A stretch of 40,589 bases of DNA from Nautiliaceae bacterium (GCA_027038555.1 JALVVX010000027.1:1-40589); one strand, 5' to 3'. Positions 1 to 9,043 are shown, numbered from the stretch's first letter. Numbers and translations: made by a program. The notes: a model not told the origin generated them from the sequence alone.

Positions 1-386
1 TTAAACTTGCTAAAAAACAAGGCGGAAGTGAAAAAATCACTACTATTGCCGAAGCACTAAATAGAGCTGTGGCAAAATATCTTGAAAATGACAAAACTCC
101 AAAAAGAAAAGTAGGTGAACTTGATAACAGAGGAAGTCATTACTATTTAGCTACTTACTGGGCAGAAGAACTTGCAAATTGTGGTGATATTGAACTTGAA
201 GAAAAATTCAGACCTGTTGCGAAAGAATTAAAAGCAAACGAACAAAAAATTCTTGAAGAAATAAAAGCTGTTGAAGGGCAACCGGCAGATATTAAAGGAT
301 ATTATCATCCGGATGAGAGCTTGGTTGAAAAATATATGAGACCAAGCGAAACACTAAATAAAATTATTGATGCTTTAAGAGGATAA
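1..386 (+). CDS. icd: Monomeric NADP isocitrate dehydrogenase, C-terminal fragment
   Basis: Only the last ~127 codons are present; the reading frame is open from base 3 and the true start lies upstream. The residues match the C-terminus of the ~740-residue monomeric isocitrate dehydrogenase family: an RGSHYYLATYWAEEL segment, then a GYYHPDE segment and a final MRPSETLN. The enzyme interconverts isocitrate and 2-oxoglutarate + CO2 with NADP(H). Beside mdh, fumarase, sucCD and oor it is likely to run in the reductive direction (inference). A GTG at 69 is in frame but is clearly internal, because homology continues upstream of it. A hairpin spans the stop codon and mdh follows after 36 nt. Confidence 0.9.
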   Translation, partial: KLAKKQGGSEKITTIAEALNRAVAKYLENDKTPKRKVGELDNRGSHYYLATYWAEELANCGDIELEEKFRPVAKELKANEQKILEEIKAVEGQPADIKGYYHPDESLVEKYMRPSETLNKIIDALRG

Positions 387-403
387 TCCCTTTTGGGGTT
401 ATC
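382..403 (+). terminator. Hairpin spanning the icd stop codon
   Basis: A 9-bp stem (382-390 with 395-403, one T-G wobble) with a TTTT loop starts inside the last icd codon. It is followed by TTAATTC rather than a long T tract. It may be a weak terminator, an attenuator before mdh or a 3'-end stabiliser. Confidence 0.5.
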
Positions 404-422
404 TTAATTCAAAAGGTAAAAG

Positions 423-1373
423 ATGAGTAATAAAGTTTCAATCATCGGTGCAGGAAATGTTGGGAGTATTGTTGGCTATTCTCTTGCAATGCAAGGGCTT
501 GCTCATGAAATTATTTTAGTTGATAGAGATACAGACAGAGCAAAAGGTAAAGCACTTGATATGAGTCATGCTGCAAGTGCCGTGAGAAGCCATTCCATTG
601 TAAGAGCCGCTGAAAGTTATGAAGATATAAAAGATTCAAAAGTTATTGTCATTACAGCAGGTTTTCCAAGAAAACCGGGAATGACAAGAGAAGATTTACT
701 TATAAAAAATGCTGAAATAATGAAAGATGTAATTACAAATGTCAAAGAATATGCTCCTGATGCTATTATTATTACAGTTTCAAATCCTCTTGATGCAATG
801 ACATATACGGCTCTTAGAATAGGAGGATTTAAAAGAAATCAAGTAATAGGAATGGCTGGTATACTTGACAGTGCGAGAATGGCATATTTTATTTATGAAA
901 AATTAGGTTACGGAGCCGGGCAGATTAGAGCAAGCGTAATTGGAGGACATGGTGATTTTATGGTGCCACTTCCAAGATACTCAACTGTTGCCGGAGTTCC
1001 TCTTAGTGATTTATTAACTCAAAAAGAAATTGAAGAAATTGTAGAAAGAACAAGACATGCCGGTGCTGAAATTGTAGGATATTTAAAAACAGGAAGCGCA
1101 TATTTTGCACCTGGAAAATCTACTGCCATTATGGTTGAAGCGATTCTTAAAGATTCTAAACAAATTTTCCCTTGTGCTGTTTTACTTGAAGGTGAATACG
1201 GTGTTAATAATGTAGTAAATGGTGTTCCAGTTATGCTTGGTGGTGAGGGAGCTGAAAAAGTTATAGAAGTTACACTTGATCCGTGTGAGAGAGAGCAGTT
1301 TAGGAAATCAACTCAGGCTGTAAAAGAGATGATAGATATATTAGAAAAAGATTTTTTAAAGGATATAAAATGA
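423..1373 (+). CDS. mdh: Malate dehydrogenase (LDH-like type)
   Basis: NAD(P)-dependent interconversion of malate and oxaloacetate, a TCA/reductive TCA step. The 316-residue length is normal for the LDH-like MDH family. The N-terminal Rossmann motif GAGNVG is at residues 9-14. The substrate loop RKPGMTR (83-89) has the arginine pattern of malate rather than lactate enzymes. The catalytic pair is Asp149 (ILDSARM) and His176 (GGHGDFM). The ATG follows an AAAGGT ribosome site. The gene sits between icd and the fumarase alpha gene, and its stop overlaps the next start as ATGA, so the three are probably cotranscribed. Confidence 0.95.
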   Translation: MSNKVSIIGAGNVGSIVGYSLAMQGLAHEIILVDRDTDRAKGKALDMSHAASAVRSHSIVRAAESYEDIKDSKVIVITAGFPRKPGMTREDLLIKNAEIMKDVITNVKEYAPDAIIITVSNPLDAMTYTALRIGGFKRNQVIGMAGILDSARMAYFIYEKLGYGAGQIRASVIGGHGDFMVPLPRYSTVAGVPLSDLLTQKEIEEIVERTRHAGAEIVGYLKTGSAYFAPGKSTAIMVEAILKDSKQIFPCAVLLEGEYGVNNVVNGVPVMLGGEGAEKVIEVTLDPCEREQFRKSTQAVKEMIDILEKDFLKDIK

Positions 1374-2233
1374 GAGTTGTAAAATACGACGATATTGTAA
1401 AAGCAATCAGAGATATGATTATTTACTCAACTACACATCTTTCACCTGATATGAAAAAAGCTCTTGAAGAAGCATATGAAAATGAAAAAAGTGAAGTAAG
1501 TAGAGCTGTTCTTGCTCAGCTTCTTGAAAATGCGGTAATTGCAGAAAAAGAATGGAAACCTTTGTGTCAAGATACGGGACTTGCTATTTATTTCGTAAAA
1601 GTTGGCGAAGATGTAAAAGTAGAAGGCGGAAGTCTTAAAGACGCCATTTATGAAGGAACAGAAAAAGGATACAAAGAAGGATATCTTAGAGCGTCAACTT
1701 GTGATTGTTTTACAAGGGCTAATCTTAAAGATACAGTTGGATATAATTTGCCTCCTGTAATTTATTTTGATATTGTACCGGGTGATAAAATAGAAATTGA
1801 ATATGCGGCAAAAGGTGGTGGTAGTGAGAATGTCAGCCGTGCTACTGTTTTGGCTCCTGCGGCTGGAAAAGAAGGAATTAAAGAATTTGTTAAAAAAGTT
1901 GTAAGTGATGCAGGTCCTAATCCTTGTCCTCCGCTTGTTGTTGGTGTTGGAATTGGAGGAAGTTTTGATTACGCCGCTGTTATGAGTAAACATGCACTAT
2001 TTAGAGACATAGGTACACCAAATCCGGATCCTGAACTTGACGCACTTGAAAAAGAATTAAAAGAAGAATTAAATAAACTTGGAATTGGTGCAATGGGAAT
2101 GGGTGGAACAGAAACTGTTTTAGCAGTTCATATTGAAACATTTCAACCGGGTAGAATGTGCCATATTGCATCACTACCTGTTGCGGTAAATATTCAGTGT
2201 CACAGTTCAAGACATTCACATATAACTCTTTAA
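1370..2233 (+). CDS. Fumarate hydratase class I, alpha subunit
   Basis: Larger subunit of the two-subunit, oxygen-sensitive [4Fe-4S] fumarase (TtdA/FumA N-domain family), which hydrates fumarate to malate. At 287 residues it has the usual length. Three cysteines sit where the cluster ligands of this family are expected: Cys66 (PLCQDTG), Cys186 (PNPCPPLV) and Cys277 (NIQCHSSR). The start overlaps mdh by 4 nt (ATGA) and the beta subunit follows after 10 nt. An iron-sulfur fumarase fits an anaerobic or microaerophilic organism running the cycle reductively (inference). Confidence 0.93.
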   Translation: MRVVKYDDIVKAIRDMIIYSTTHLSPDMKKALEEAYENEKSEVSRAVLAQLLENAVIAEKEWKPLCQDTGLAIYFVKVGEDVKVEGGSLKDAIYEGTEKGYKEGYLRASTCDCFTRANLKDTVGYNLPPVIYFDIVPGDKIEIEYAAKGGGSENVSRATVLAPAAGKEGIKEFVKKVVSDAGPNPCPPLVVGVGIGGSFDYAAVMSKHALFRDIGTPNPDPELDALEKELKEELNKLGIGAMGMGGTETVLAVHIETFQPGRMCHIASLPVAVNIQCHSSRHSHITL

Positions 2234-2243
2234 AGGATAAAAA

Positions 2244-2798
2244 ATGGCAGAATACAGATTAACTACTCCTTTAAGCGATGAAGATGTAAGTAAACTTAAA
2301 GCCGGAGATATTGTTTATTTAAACGGTACTTTATATACAGCAAGAGATGCGGCTCATAAAAGACTTGTCGATTTGATTTTAAGCGGGGAAGAGCTTCCTT
2401 TTGATTTAAAAGGTGCTGTGATTTATTATGTAGGGCCTACTCCTCCAAAACCTGGCGAGCCTATTGGTAGTGCGGGACCTACAACAAGTTACAGAATGGA
2501 CCCTTACGCTCCTATTCTTATAGAACACGGTCTTAAAGGAATGATAGGAAAAGGAAAAAGAAATCAGGCAGTAAGAGAAGCGTGCCAAAAACATAAAGCC
2601 GTATATTTCGGTGCAGTAGGTGGTGCGGCGGCACTTATAGCAAAAGCTATTAAAAAAGCAGAAGTTATCGCATATCCGGAGCTTGGACCTGAGGCGGTTA
2701 GAAGAATTGAAGTTGAAGATTTTCCAGTTGTAGTTGTAAATGATACTTATGGAAATGACCTTTATGAAGAAGGAAGAAAACTTTGGGAGGAGAAATAA
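2244..2798 (+). CDS. Fumarate hydratase class I, beta subunit
   Basis: Small subunit of the same fumarase (TtdB/FumA C-domain family), 184 residues, normal length. Family motifs include YTARDAAHKRL (31-41), the GPTTSYRMD segment near residues 79-87, a GKG turn near 102 and a GGAAAL stretch near 126-131 followed by ELGPEAVRRIEVEDFP. It is preceded by an AAAGGA ribosome site 10 nt after the alpha subunit, so the two are translated from one message at matched levels. A GGAGG/CCTCC hairpin spans the stop codon. Confidence 0.92.
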   Translation: MAEYRLTTPLSDEDVSKLKAGDIVYLNGTLYTARDAAHKRLVDLILSGEELPFDLKGAVIYYVGPTPPKPGEPIGSAGPTTSYRMDPYAPILIEHGLKGMIGKGKRNQAVREACQKHKAVYFGAVGGAAALIAKAIKKAEVIAYPELGPEAVRRIEVEDFPVVVVNDTYGNDLYEEGRKLWEEK

Positions 2799-2807
2799 CC
2801 TCCTTTG
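2786..2807 (+). terminator. Hairpin spanning the fumarase beta stop codon
   Basis: GGAGG (2786-2790) pairs with CCTCC (2799-2803) across an 8-nt loop containing the stop codon, followed by TTTG. It could end the icd-mdh-fumarase transcript. The T tract is short, so strength is uncertain. Confidence 0.4.
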
Positions 2808-2868
2808 TTACTTATTCTCACATTTAATTTTTACTTAACAATTATTTGTCACTTTTTGAAACTGAGTG

Positions 2869-2877
2869 TGATATAAT
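2869..2877 (+). promoter_or_regulatory. Extended -10 promoter of sucCD
   Basis: TG-A-TATAAT at 2869-2877, 31 nt before the sucC ATG. No -35 is evident. The expected transcription start is near 2884. This fits the extended -10 promoters known for Campylobacterota housekeeping sigma factors. Confidence 0.65.
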
Positions 2878-2908
2878 ATTTCTATTGAGTTTAAAAAAAG
2901 GAGTGTAG

Positions 2909-4081
2909 ATGAATATACATGAATATCAAGCCAAAGAAATATTTAGAAAATACGGTGTTCCTACTCCAAGAGGTGGAGTTGCTTTTAGCGGTCCAGAAGC
3001 CAGAAAAGTAGCCGAAGAGCTTGGTGGCGATTTATGGGTTGTAAAAGCTCAAATCCATGCAGGTGGAAGAGGAAAAGCAGGTGGTGTAAAACTTGCAAAA
3101 ACTCTTGATGAAGTCGAAAAAATAGCAGAAGAGATGCTTGGAATGACACTTGTTACTCATCAGACAGGACCTGAGGGTAAAGTAGTTAAAAAAGTATATA
3201 TTGAAGAAGGTGCCGATATTAAAGCTGAATATTATCTTGGAATGGTGCTTGATAGAGCACTTGAAATGCCTGTAATGATGGCTTCAACTGAGGGTGGTAT
3301 GGAAATTGAAGAAGTTGCAGCAAAAACACCTGAAAAGATTATAAAAGTTGCAATTGACCCAGCAATCGGATTTCAGCCTTTTCATGCAAGAAAACTTGCT
3401 TTTGGTTTAGGACTTGGCAAAGATGAGCAAAAAGAATTTATTAGATTTGCGAGTGCACTTTATAATGTATATATGGATAATGATGCGGAGCTTATTGAAA
3501 TAAATCCTTTAATCAAAACAGGTGAAGGAAAATTTATAGCTCTTGATGCAAAAATGGGATTTGATGATAATGCATTATACAGGCATCCTGAAATTGCGGA
3601 AATGAGAGATTTAGACGAAGAAGAACCAACAGAACTTGAAGCTAAAAAATATGGACTAAGCTATATTAAACTTGATGGTAATGTAGGATGTATGGTAAAT
3701 GGAGCAGGTCTTGCGATGGCAACAATGGATATCATTAAACATGAAGGTGGAGAGCCTGCAAACTTCCTTGATGTAGGTGGTGGAGCAAATCCTGATACCG
3801 TTGCAAAAGGATTTGAGATAATTCTTAGTGACCCTAATGTAAAAAGTATTTTTGTTAATATTTTCGGTGGAATTGTAAGATGTGATAGGGTTGCAAACGG
3901 AATTTTGGAAGCAACTAAAAAAGTTGAAGTTAACGTTCCTGTTATTGTAAGGCTTGACGGTACAAACGCAGAAGAAGCTGCTGAAATTCTTAGAAATGCA
4001 AATATTAAAAATATTATTCCTGCCGAAGATTTAAAAGACGGTGCTAAAAAAGCTGTTGCTGCTGCGAAAGGAGAGTTATAA
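2909..4081 (+). CDS. sucC: Succinyl-CoA synthetase (ADP-forming), beta subunit
   Basis: Beta subunit of succinate-CoA ligase, which interconverts succinate + CoA + ATP and succinyl-CoA. In a reductive cycle it makes the succinyl-CoA used by the downstream Oor enzyme. At 390 residues it has the normal length. The N-terminus [12 protein letters not shown] is diagnostic, followed by an ATP-grasp domain ([16 protein letters not shown] near 45-60, EINPL near 196) and a C-terminal CoA-ligase domain with [13 protein letters not shown] and FGGIVRCD. A strong GGAG precedes the ATG. Its stop overlaps the sucD start by one base (TAATG). Confidence 0.96.
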   Translation: MNIHEYQAKEIFRKYGVPTPRGGVAFSGPEARKVAEELGGDLWVVKAQIHAGGRGKAGGVKLAKTLDEVEKIAEEMLGMTLVTHQTGPEGKVVKKVYIEEGADIKAEYYLGMVLDRALEMPVMMASTEGGMEIEEVAAKTPEKIIKVAIDPAIGFQPFHARKLAFGLGLGKDEQKEFIRFASALYNVYMDNDAELIEINPLIKTGEGKFIALDAKMGFDDNALYRHPEIAEMRDLDEEEPTELEAKKYGLSYIKLDGNVGCMVNGAGLAMATMDIIKHEGGEPANFLDVGGGANPDTVAKGFEIILSDPNVKSIFVNIFGGIVRCDRVANGILEATKKVEVNVPVIVRLDGTNAEEAAEILRNANIKNIIPAEDLKDGAKKAVAAAKGEL

Positions 4082-4959
4082 TGAGTATTTTGGTAAATAA
4101 AGATACAAAAGTTATCGTTCAAGGATTTACAGGTAAAGAAGGAACATTTCATGCGCAACAATGTATGGATTACGGCACTAACATTGTCGGTGGTGTTACA
4201 CCAAATAAAGGTGGTATGACTCATCTTGGAAAACCTGTGTTTAATACGGTAGAAGAAGCTGTTAAAGCCACAGGTGCAACTGTCAGTATGATTTTTGTTC
4301 CGCCTGCATTTGTAGCTGATGCTGTCATGGAAGCTGCCGATGCGGGGATTGAGCTTGCTGTAATTATTACAGAAGGTGCTCCGGTTAGAGATATGATGTA
4401 TGCAAAACATTATGCCGTTAAAAAAGGTATGAAAACAATAGGACCAAACTGTCCTGGAATTATTACAGCAGAAGAGTGTAAAATCGGTATTATGCCGGGT
4501 AATATTTTCAAAAAAGGAAATGTGGGGCTTATTTCAAAATCTGGTACTTTAACTTATGAAGCAAGTAACCAAGTAGTAAAAGAAGGTCTTGGAATTACAA
4601 CTGCCGTTGGTATTGGGGGAGACCCTATTATTGGACTTAGTTATAAAGAACTTCTTCCTATGTTTGAAGCTGATGATGAGACAGAAGCAATAGTTATGAT
4701 TGGTGAAATCGGAGGAGATTTAGAAATTCAAGCGGCAAAACTTATTAAAGAAAAAATTACTAAACCGGTAGTTGCTTTTATTGCAGGTCAAACTGCTCCT
4801 AAGGGTAAAAGAATGGGACATGCCGGTGCGATTGTAAGCGGAAGTAAAGGTACTGCTCAGGAAAAAATGGAAGCTCTAAAAGAAGCTGGCGTTTATGTGG
4901 TTGAATCTCCTGCCGATATTGGTGCTACGGTTGTAAAAGCTCTTAATAACAAAAAATAA
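4081..4959 (+). CDS. sucD: Succinyl-CoA synthetase, alpha subunit
   Basis: Alpha subunit, 292 residues, carrying the CoA-binding Rossmann domain ([10 protein letters not shown] near 15-24) and the active-site histidine that is transiently phosphorylated, His247 in [16 protein letters not shown] (121-128) is a family signature. It overlaps sucC by one base, so the subunits are translationally coupled. An intrinsic terminator lies six bases after the stop codon. Confidence 0.96.
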   Translation: MSILVNKDTKVIVQGFTGKEGTFHAQQCMDYGTNIVGGVTPNKGGMTHLGKPVFNTVEEAVKATGATVSMIFVPPAFVADAVMEAADAGIELAVIITEGAPVRDMMYAKHYAVKKGMKTIGPNCPGIITAEECKIGIMPGNIFKKGNVGLISKSGTLTYEASNQVVKEGLGITTAVGIGGDPIIGLSYKELLPMFEADDETEAIVMIGEIGGDLEIQAAKLIKEKITKPVVAFIAGQTAPKGKRMGHAGAIVSGSKGTAQEKMEALKEAGVYVVESPADIGATVVKALNNKK

Positions 4960-4964
4960 TTTAT

Positions 4965-4988
4965 AGCCAAAATCTTTTTGGCTTTTTT
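4965..4988 (+). terminator. Intrinsic terminator after sucD
   Basis: An 8-bp stem AGCCAAAA (4965-4972) with TTTTGGCT (4976-4983) is followed directly by a T run. This is a good rho-independent terminator separating sucCD from the oor operon. Confidence 0.8.
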
Positions 4989-5270
4989 ATTTTCATTTAT
5001 ATAGTGTCAGATGAAAATTCTTTTTAATAATTAGTAAATTTATTTACTTGCTAATAAATTAATATTTATGTCATACAAATTTATGTGGAAAATAAAAGAA
5101 AATAATTGTAATTTTTTAATAAATTTTGGTATTAAATAAATCCTTCATTTTTAATTCTTCATTTTATTATTACCTTTTGTAACAATCATATAAAAAAGAG
5201 ACCTTTTTGGTTAAATTTAAATGTTTATTTAGGTATCATATATATGTAAAGAAAAGCAAAAGGAGAATAA
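4989..5270 (+). promoter_or_regulatory. AT-rich control region upstream of oorDABC
   Basis: There is no gene in this ~280-nt stretch. It contains a 7-bp perfect inverted repeat, AGTAAAT-TT-ATTTACT, at 5033-5048 that looks like an operator. An A/T-rich repeat (TTCATTTTTAATTCTTCATTTT type) lies at 5143-5171. A candidate -10 (TATCAT, or the overlapping TATATAT) is at 5234-5245, about 26 nt before the oorD start. The assignment of the -10 is weak; the length of the region suggests regulation. Confidence 0.4.
5143..5171. repeat. Short T/C-rich direct repeat
   Basis: Two tandem copies of CTTCATTTT separated by TAATT. It is of the same general type as the A/G-rich ATGGAAAATGG-like repeats seen at 11428, 15520 and 16371 (on the other strand). 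Confidence 0.35.
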
Positions 5271-5570
5271 ATGGCTTTAAATGTTGATTTTAAATTAAAA
5301 GCACCTGAAAATACGCCTGTTTGGGTTGATGAAGCGAAGTGTAAAAGCTGTGAACTTTGTGTTGATTTCTGTCCTACGGGTGTACTTGAAATGGTACCTG
5401 ATCCGCATAATATTTTAGGGCAAATGGTTAAAGTTACTCATCCTGAATATTGTATCGGATGTAGAGAATGTGAGCTTGAATGTCCTGATTTTTGTATTTT
5501 TGTAGCTGAAAGAGATGAATTTAAATTTAAAAAACTTAATGAAGTTAAAAAGCTTAAAGGAGAACAATAA
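5271..5570 (+). CDS. oorD: 2-oxoglutarate:ferredoxin oxidoreductase, delta (ferredoxin) subunit
   Basis: A 99-residue 2x[4Fe-4S] ferredoxin subunit. The first cluster motif is Cys24/Cys27/Cys30/Cys34 and the second Cys61/Cys64/Cys67/Cys71, both CxxCxxCxxxC. It relays electrons between reduced ferredoxin/flavodoxin and the TPP centre of OorAB, allowing reductive carboxylation of succinyl-CoA to 2-oxoglutarate in autotrophs. A strong AGGAG precedes the ATG. It overlaps oorA by one base. The oorDABC order is the Campylobacterota arrangement. Confidence 0.93.
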   Translation: MALNVDFKLKAPENTPVWVDEAKCKSCELCVDFCPTGVLEMVPDPHNILGQMVKVTHPEYCIGCRECELECPDFCIFVAERDEFKFKKLNEVKKLKGEQ

Positions 5571-6709
5571 TGCCAAGAGAAGTAGTATCTACCGGAAACC
5601 AACTTGCGGCAAAAGCGGCTATTGATGCAGGTTGTAAATTTTTTGGAGGATATCCTATTACTCCATCAAGTGAAATAGCTCATGAAATGAGTAGATTACT
5701 TCCAAAAGTTGGAGGTGTGTTTATTCAAATGGAAGATGAAATTGCTGGTATTTCTGTTGCACTTGGTGCAAGTATGAGCGGTGTTAAATCAATGACGAAT
5801 ACATCTGGTCCTGGAATTTCACTTAAAGCTGAACAAATCGGTCTTGCATTTATGGCAGAAACTCCGTTAGTTATTACAAATGTAATGAGAGGGGGACCAA
5901 GTACCGGGCTTCCAACAAGACCAGCTCAACAAGATATACTTCAAGCACAAGCACCAACTCACGGTGATTATCAGTCAATAACATTATGTCCAGGAAGTCT
6001 TGATGAGTGTTATACTGAAACAGTAAGAGCGTTTAATTTAGCAGAGAGATTTATGACACCTGTATTTGTGTTACTTGACGAAACACTTGGTCATATGGTA
6101 GGTAAAGCAGTACTTCCTGATATAGAAGAAGTTGAAGCGAATATTGTAAACAGAAGAGTTTATGAAGGTGATCCTGCAACTTATGAACCGTATAATGTAC
6201 CACAAGATGAACCTGCAATTTTAAATCCGTTTTTCAAAGGTTACAGATATCATATTACAGGACTTCATCACGGACCAACAGGTTTCCCGACAGAAGATGC
6301 AAAACTTTCACAAGAATTGATCGATAGACTTTTCAATAAAATTTTAGCTCACAAAGACGAGATTGAAAGTTATGAAGAATTTATGCTTGATGATGCTGAT
6401 ATTATGGTAATTGCATATGGAAGTGTTTCACTTGCAGCAAAAGAGGCGATAAGACAACTTAGAGAAGAAGGTATTAAAGTAGGGCTTTTCAGACCTATAA
6501 CGCTATGGCCGTCTCCGGAAGAAAAAATTGACGAGCTTTGTAATAAATTTGACAAAATTTTAGTTGCTGAAATGAACAAAGGTCAATATTTCAAAGAAAT
6601 ACAAAGAGCAAGCGGTAAAAAAGCAAATGATTTTGAAACTTTATTTAAAGCAAACGGAAGACCTATAAGTCCTGCTGAATTTAAAGCAAAAATAAAAGAA
6701 ATGGTGTAA
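5570..6709 (+). CDS. oorA: 2-oxoglutarate:ferredoxin oxidoreductase, alpha subunit
   Basis: Catalytic alpha subunit (pyrimidine-binding and transketolase C-terminal domains of the 2-oxoacid:ferredoxin oxidoreductase family), 379 residues. GYPITPSSE at residues 27-35 is the family hallmark. QMEDEIAG near 55-62 and TSGPG near 79-83 follow. The C-terminal domain begins near residue 280 (DIMVIAYGS) and has the LFRPITLWP segment. It overlaps oorD by one base and is followed by oorB after 9 nt with an AAGGAG site between. Confidence 0.94.
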   Translation: MPREVVSTGNQLAAKAAIDAGCKFFGGYPITPSSEIAHEMSRLLPKVGGVFIQMEDEIAGISVALGASMSGVKSMTNTSGPGISLKAEQIGLAFMAETPLVITNVMRGGPSTGLPTRPAQQDILQAQAPTHGDYQSITLCPGSLDECYTETVRAFNLAERFMTPVFVLLDETLGHMVGKAVLPDIEEVEANIVNRRVYEGDPATYEPYNVPQDEPAILNPFFKGYRYHITGLHHGPTGFPTEDAKLSQELIDRLFNKILAHKDEIESYEEFMLDDADIMVIAYGSVSLAAKEAIRQLREEGIKVGLFRPITLWPSPEEKIDELCNKFDKILVAEMNKGQYFKEIQRASGKKANDFETLFKANGRPISPAEFKAKIKEMV

Positions 6710-6718
6710 GGAGAGAAA

Positions 6719-7549
6719 ATGGCATTTAATTACGATTATTATCTAAGAACTGAAAAAATGCCGACACTTTGGTGTTGGGGATGTGGTGATGGTATTATTA
6801 TGAAAGCCGTTATCAGAGCTATGGCAAAACTTGGATGGGATAAAAACGATGTTTGTATAGTTTCTGGTATTGGGTGTTCAGGAAGATTTTCAAGTTATAT
6901 TGATGCAAATACGGTACATACTACACATGGTAGAACCATCGCGTATGCAACAGGGATAAAACTTGCTAATCCTGATAAACACGTTATTGTTGTTGCAGGT
7001 GATGGTGACGGTCTTGCAATCGGTGGTAACCATACAATTCATGGATGTAGAAGAAATATTGATTTGAATTTTATTTTGATTAATAACTTTATTTACGGTC
7101 TTACAAATTCACAAGTTTCTCCTACAACTCCAAAAGGTGCGTGGTCTGTTACAACTCAATACGGAAACATTGACCCTACATTCGATCCTGCGGAACTTGC
7201 TATTGGAGCAGGAGCGACTTTTGTTGGTAGAGAAAGTGTAGCAGAAGCTCAAAAACTTGAAAGACTCTTTGTAAAAGGTTTTGAGCATAAAGGTTTCAGT
7301 TTCTTTGATATTCATTCAAACTGTCATGTTAACTTCGGTAGAAAAAATAAATTAGCACAAGCTAAACAAAATATGGATTGGATTGAAGAAAACTTAATTG
7401 CCAAAAATAAATGGGATAAATTAAGTGAAGAAGAAAAATACGAGCTTAAAAAACAAGGTAAATTCCCAAGAGGAATTTTACATCACGTTGAAGAGCCAGA
7501 ATACTGTGAAGAGTATTACAAACTTATCGAGAGAGTAAGGGGTAAATAA
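6719..7549 (+). CDS. oorB: 2-oxoglutarate:ferredoxin oxidoreductase, beta (TPP) subunit
   Basis: Thiamine-diphosphate-binding subunit, 276 residues. The TPP/Mg motif runs from GDGD (94-97) through IGGNHTIH to NN (122-123). The early CWGCGDG segment (Cys19, Cys22) is typical of KorB/OorB proteins. Together with OorA it forms the active site that carboxylates succinyl-CoA or decarboxylates 2-oxoglutarate. It overlaps oorC by one base. Confidence 0.95.
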   Translation: MAFNYDYYLRTEKMPTLWCWGCGDGIIMKAVIRAMAKLGWDKNDVCIVSGIGCSGRFSSYIDANTVHTTHGRTIAYATGIKLANPDKHVIVVAGDGDGLAIGGNHTIHGCRRNIDLNFILINNFIYGLTNSQVSPTTPKGAWSVTTQYGNIDPTFDPAELAIGAGATFVGRESVAEAQKLERLFVKGFEHKGFSFFDIHSNCHVNFGRKNKLAQAKQNMDWIEENLIAKNKWDKLSEEEKYELKKQGKFPRGILHHVEEPEYCEEYYKLIERVRGK

Positions 7550-8109
7550 TGAGAAAACAATTAAGATTTACAGGGGTTGGAGGACAAGGTGTCCTTCTTG
7601 CCGGTGAAATTCTTGCAAGAGCGTATGTAAGAGCCGGAAAATATGGAGTTCAAGTTGGTACATATACATCTCAGGTTAGAGGTGGTCCTACAAAAGTTGA
7701 TATTATTCTTGATGATGAGCCTATTCTTTATCCTTATGCGGTTGATGGTGAAATTGATTTTATGCTAAGTGTTGCAGATAAGTCTTATCAATTATTTAAA
7801 GAAGGGGTAAAAGAGGGAGGAATTATTGTATATGAACCTAATCTTGTATATCCAAGCGATGATGATAAAGCAAGATGGAAAATGTTCCCTATTGAAGTAA
7901 TTACTATTGCAAAAGAAAAAGTAGGAAATGTTATTACTCAATCTGTTGTAGCACTTGCAATTGCTACAAGAATGAATAACCTTGATAAAGAACTGGTATA
8001 TGAAACAATGATTAATACTGTTCCACCAAAAGCGGTAGAAGTTAATAAAAAAGCATTTGAACTTGGTTATCAAGAAGCTGATGAGGTTTTAGCAAAATAC
8101 TCTTCTTGA
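7549..8109 (+). CDS. oorC: 2-oxoglutarate:ferredoxin oxidoreductase, gamma subunit
   Basis: Gamma-domain subunit of 186 residues. The GVGGQGVLLAGEIL motif (9-22) and TSQVRGGPTKVDI (44-56) are diagnostic. It is the last gene of the oorDABC operon. Downstream is a convergent ferritin-like gene, separated by 71 nt that hold a T-rich/A-rich inverted repeat. Confidence 0.94.
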   Translation: MRKQLRFTGVGGQGVLLAGEILARAYVRAGKYGVQVGTYTSQVRGGPTKVDIILDDEPILYPYAVDGEIDFMLSVADKSYQLFKEGVKEGGIIVYEPNLVYPSDDDKARWKMFPIEVITIAKEKVGNVITQSVVALAIATRMNNLDKELVYETMINTVPPKAVEVNKKAFELGYQEADEVLAKYSS

Positions 8110-8114
8110 TTTCC

Positions 8115-8180
8115 TTCTTCTTTTTTTATTCACAAATAAACACAGACATCAAAATTTGGGATAAAAGAAAAAAAGAAGAA
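8115..8180. terminator. Possible bidirectional terminator between convergent genes
   Basis: TTCTTCTTTTTTT (8115-8127) and AAAAAAAGAAGAA (8168-8180) are exactly complementary over 13 bp with a 40-nt spacer. Each strand then has a T-rich 3' end after its gene. The long loop makes it uncertain as a classic terminator. Confidence 0.35.
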
Positions 8181-9017
8181 TTATTTATTATTAATTGCGT
8201 TTAAAGCTCTTTGTAGTAATTCTCCGTGATAAACTTCTTGCCTTGAAATAAATAATAAGAAATCTTTTAGATATTTATTACCTATTTTTTCAGCTAAAAT
8301 CAGACATTGTTTTTCTGCGTCTAACTCTTCTTCTATGTTTTCTTTCAAAAATTCTACTACGCCGATATTTTCGTATTTATCATGAGGTATTGGTCTTGGT
8401 AGAGTAAGTACTCCCATTTGAGCAGCTAAATCCGCAAATCTTTTTAAATGATAAATGGAATCATATGCAAGGTCTGTAAATGCAGAATTTGCAACTGCTA
8501 TATCGCTGTGGACTTTTAAGTAGCTGTAAATAGTAATAAGTTCGTATTCTTTAAATGTTTCTTCCATTAAGAAAAATACAAGTGCGCTTTTTGATTCTTC
8601 GCTTAGTTCAACTCCCGGAAGTTCTTTTGATTCATTAAACGCAGTGATTTCACCTTCTACATCAAAAAAATTCATCTCTTCTAAGAAAAATTCGTCATCA
8701 CTTCTGAATCTGTTTATTGTAGGATTGTCAATTCCTTCATATAAAGCAATATTTTGATTTAAATCTTCTTTTAATGCTTCAATAAGCTCATCTTCGCTTT
8801 CGACTTTGATTTTTGCTATTTCATTATAATCAAAATCCATATTAAATTTAACATTGGCCATTGCCGCATCATGCATAGCCCATACCATGTGTCTGTATTT
8901 GAATTTTGCTATATCATTCAATTTATGTTTTACATCTTCTTCTTTTACCATTACACTTGCGTAAATAAATTTAATAAAACTTTCATGAGTTTTTTTTATG
9001 ATTTTAGGATAGTCCAT
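8181..9017 (-). CDS. Ferritin-like diiron-type protein
   Basis: 278 residues, all-helical by composition, no signal peptide. The C-terminal half (from about residue 140) looks like a ferritin-like four-helix bundle: EETFKEYE in helix 1, DSIYH in helix 2, NIEEELDAEKQ in helix 3 and RQEVYH (an ExxH motif) in helix 4. The first ExxH is imperfect (S-I-Y-H, with an Asp just before). The N-terminal half also contains helices with His (KYRHMVWAMHD) and may be a degenerate second bundle. Role unknown; iron or oxygen handling that protects nearby iron-sulfur enzymes is plausible (inference). It has its own TATACT -10. Confidence 0.6.
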   Translation of the reverse strand: MDYPKIIKKTHESFIKFIYASVMVKEEDVKHKLNDIAKFKYRHMVWAMHDAAMANVKFNMDFDYNEIAKIKVESEDELIEALKEDLNQNIALYEGIDNPTINRFRSDDEFFLEEMNFFDVEGEITAFNESKELPGVELSEESKSALVFFLMEETFKEYELITIYSYLKVHSDIAVANSAFTDLAYDSIYHLKRFADLAAQMGVLTLPRPIPHDKYENIGVVEFLKENIEEELDAEKQCLILAEKIGNKYLKDFLLFISRQEVYHGELLQRALNAINNK

Positions 9018-9037
9018 TAAATCTCCTTTTTATTTTA

Positions 9038-9043
9038 AGTATA
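9038..9043 (-). promoter_or_regulatory. -10 element of the ferritin-like gene
   Basis: TATACT on the minus strand, about 20 nt upstream of the ATG, with an AAGGAG ribosome site between. No convincing -35. Confidence 0.55.

Noticed and set aside
3661-4410. 249-codon minus-strand open frame across sucC/sucD
   Set aside because: It is antisense to two well-conserved genes, its translation is Ser/Phe/Cys/Ile-rich without a domain, and it has no ribosome site; it is a by-product of codon bias.
5195-5211. AAAAAG-AGAC-CTTTTT hairpin upstream of oorD
   Set aside because: A six-base A/T stem is weak and expected by chance in this AT-rich leader.
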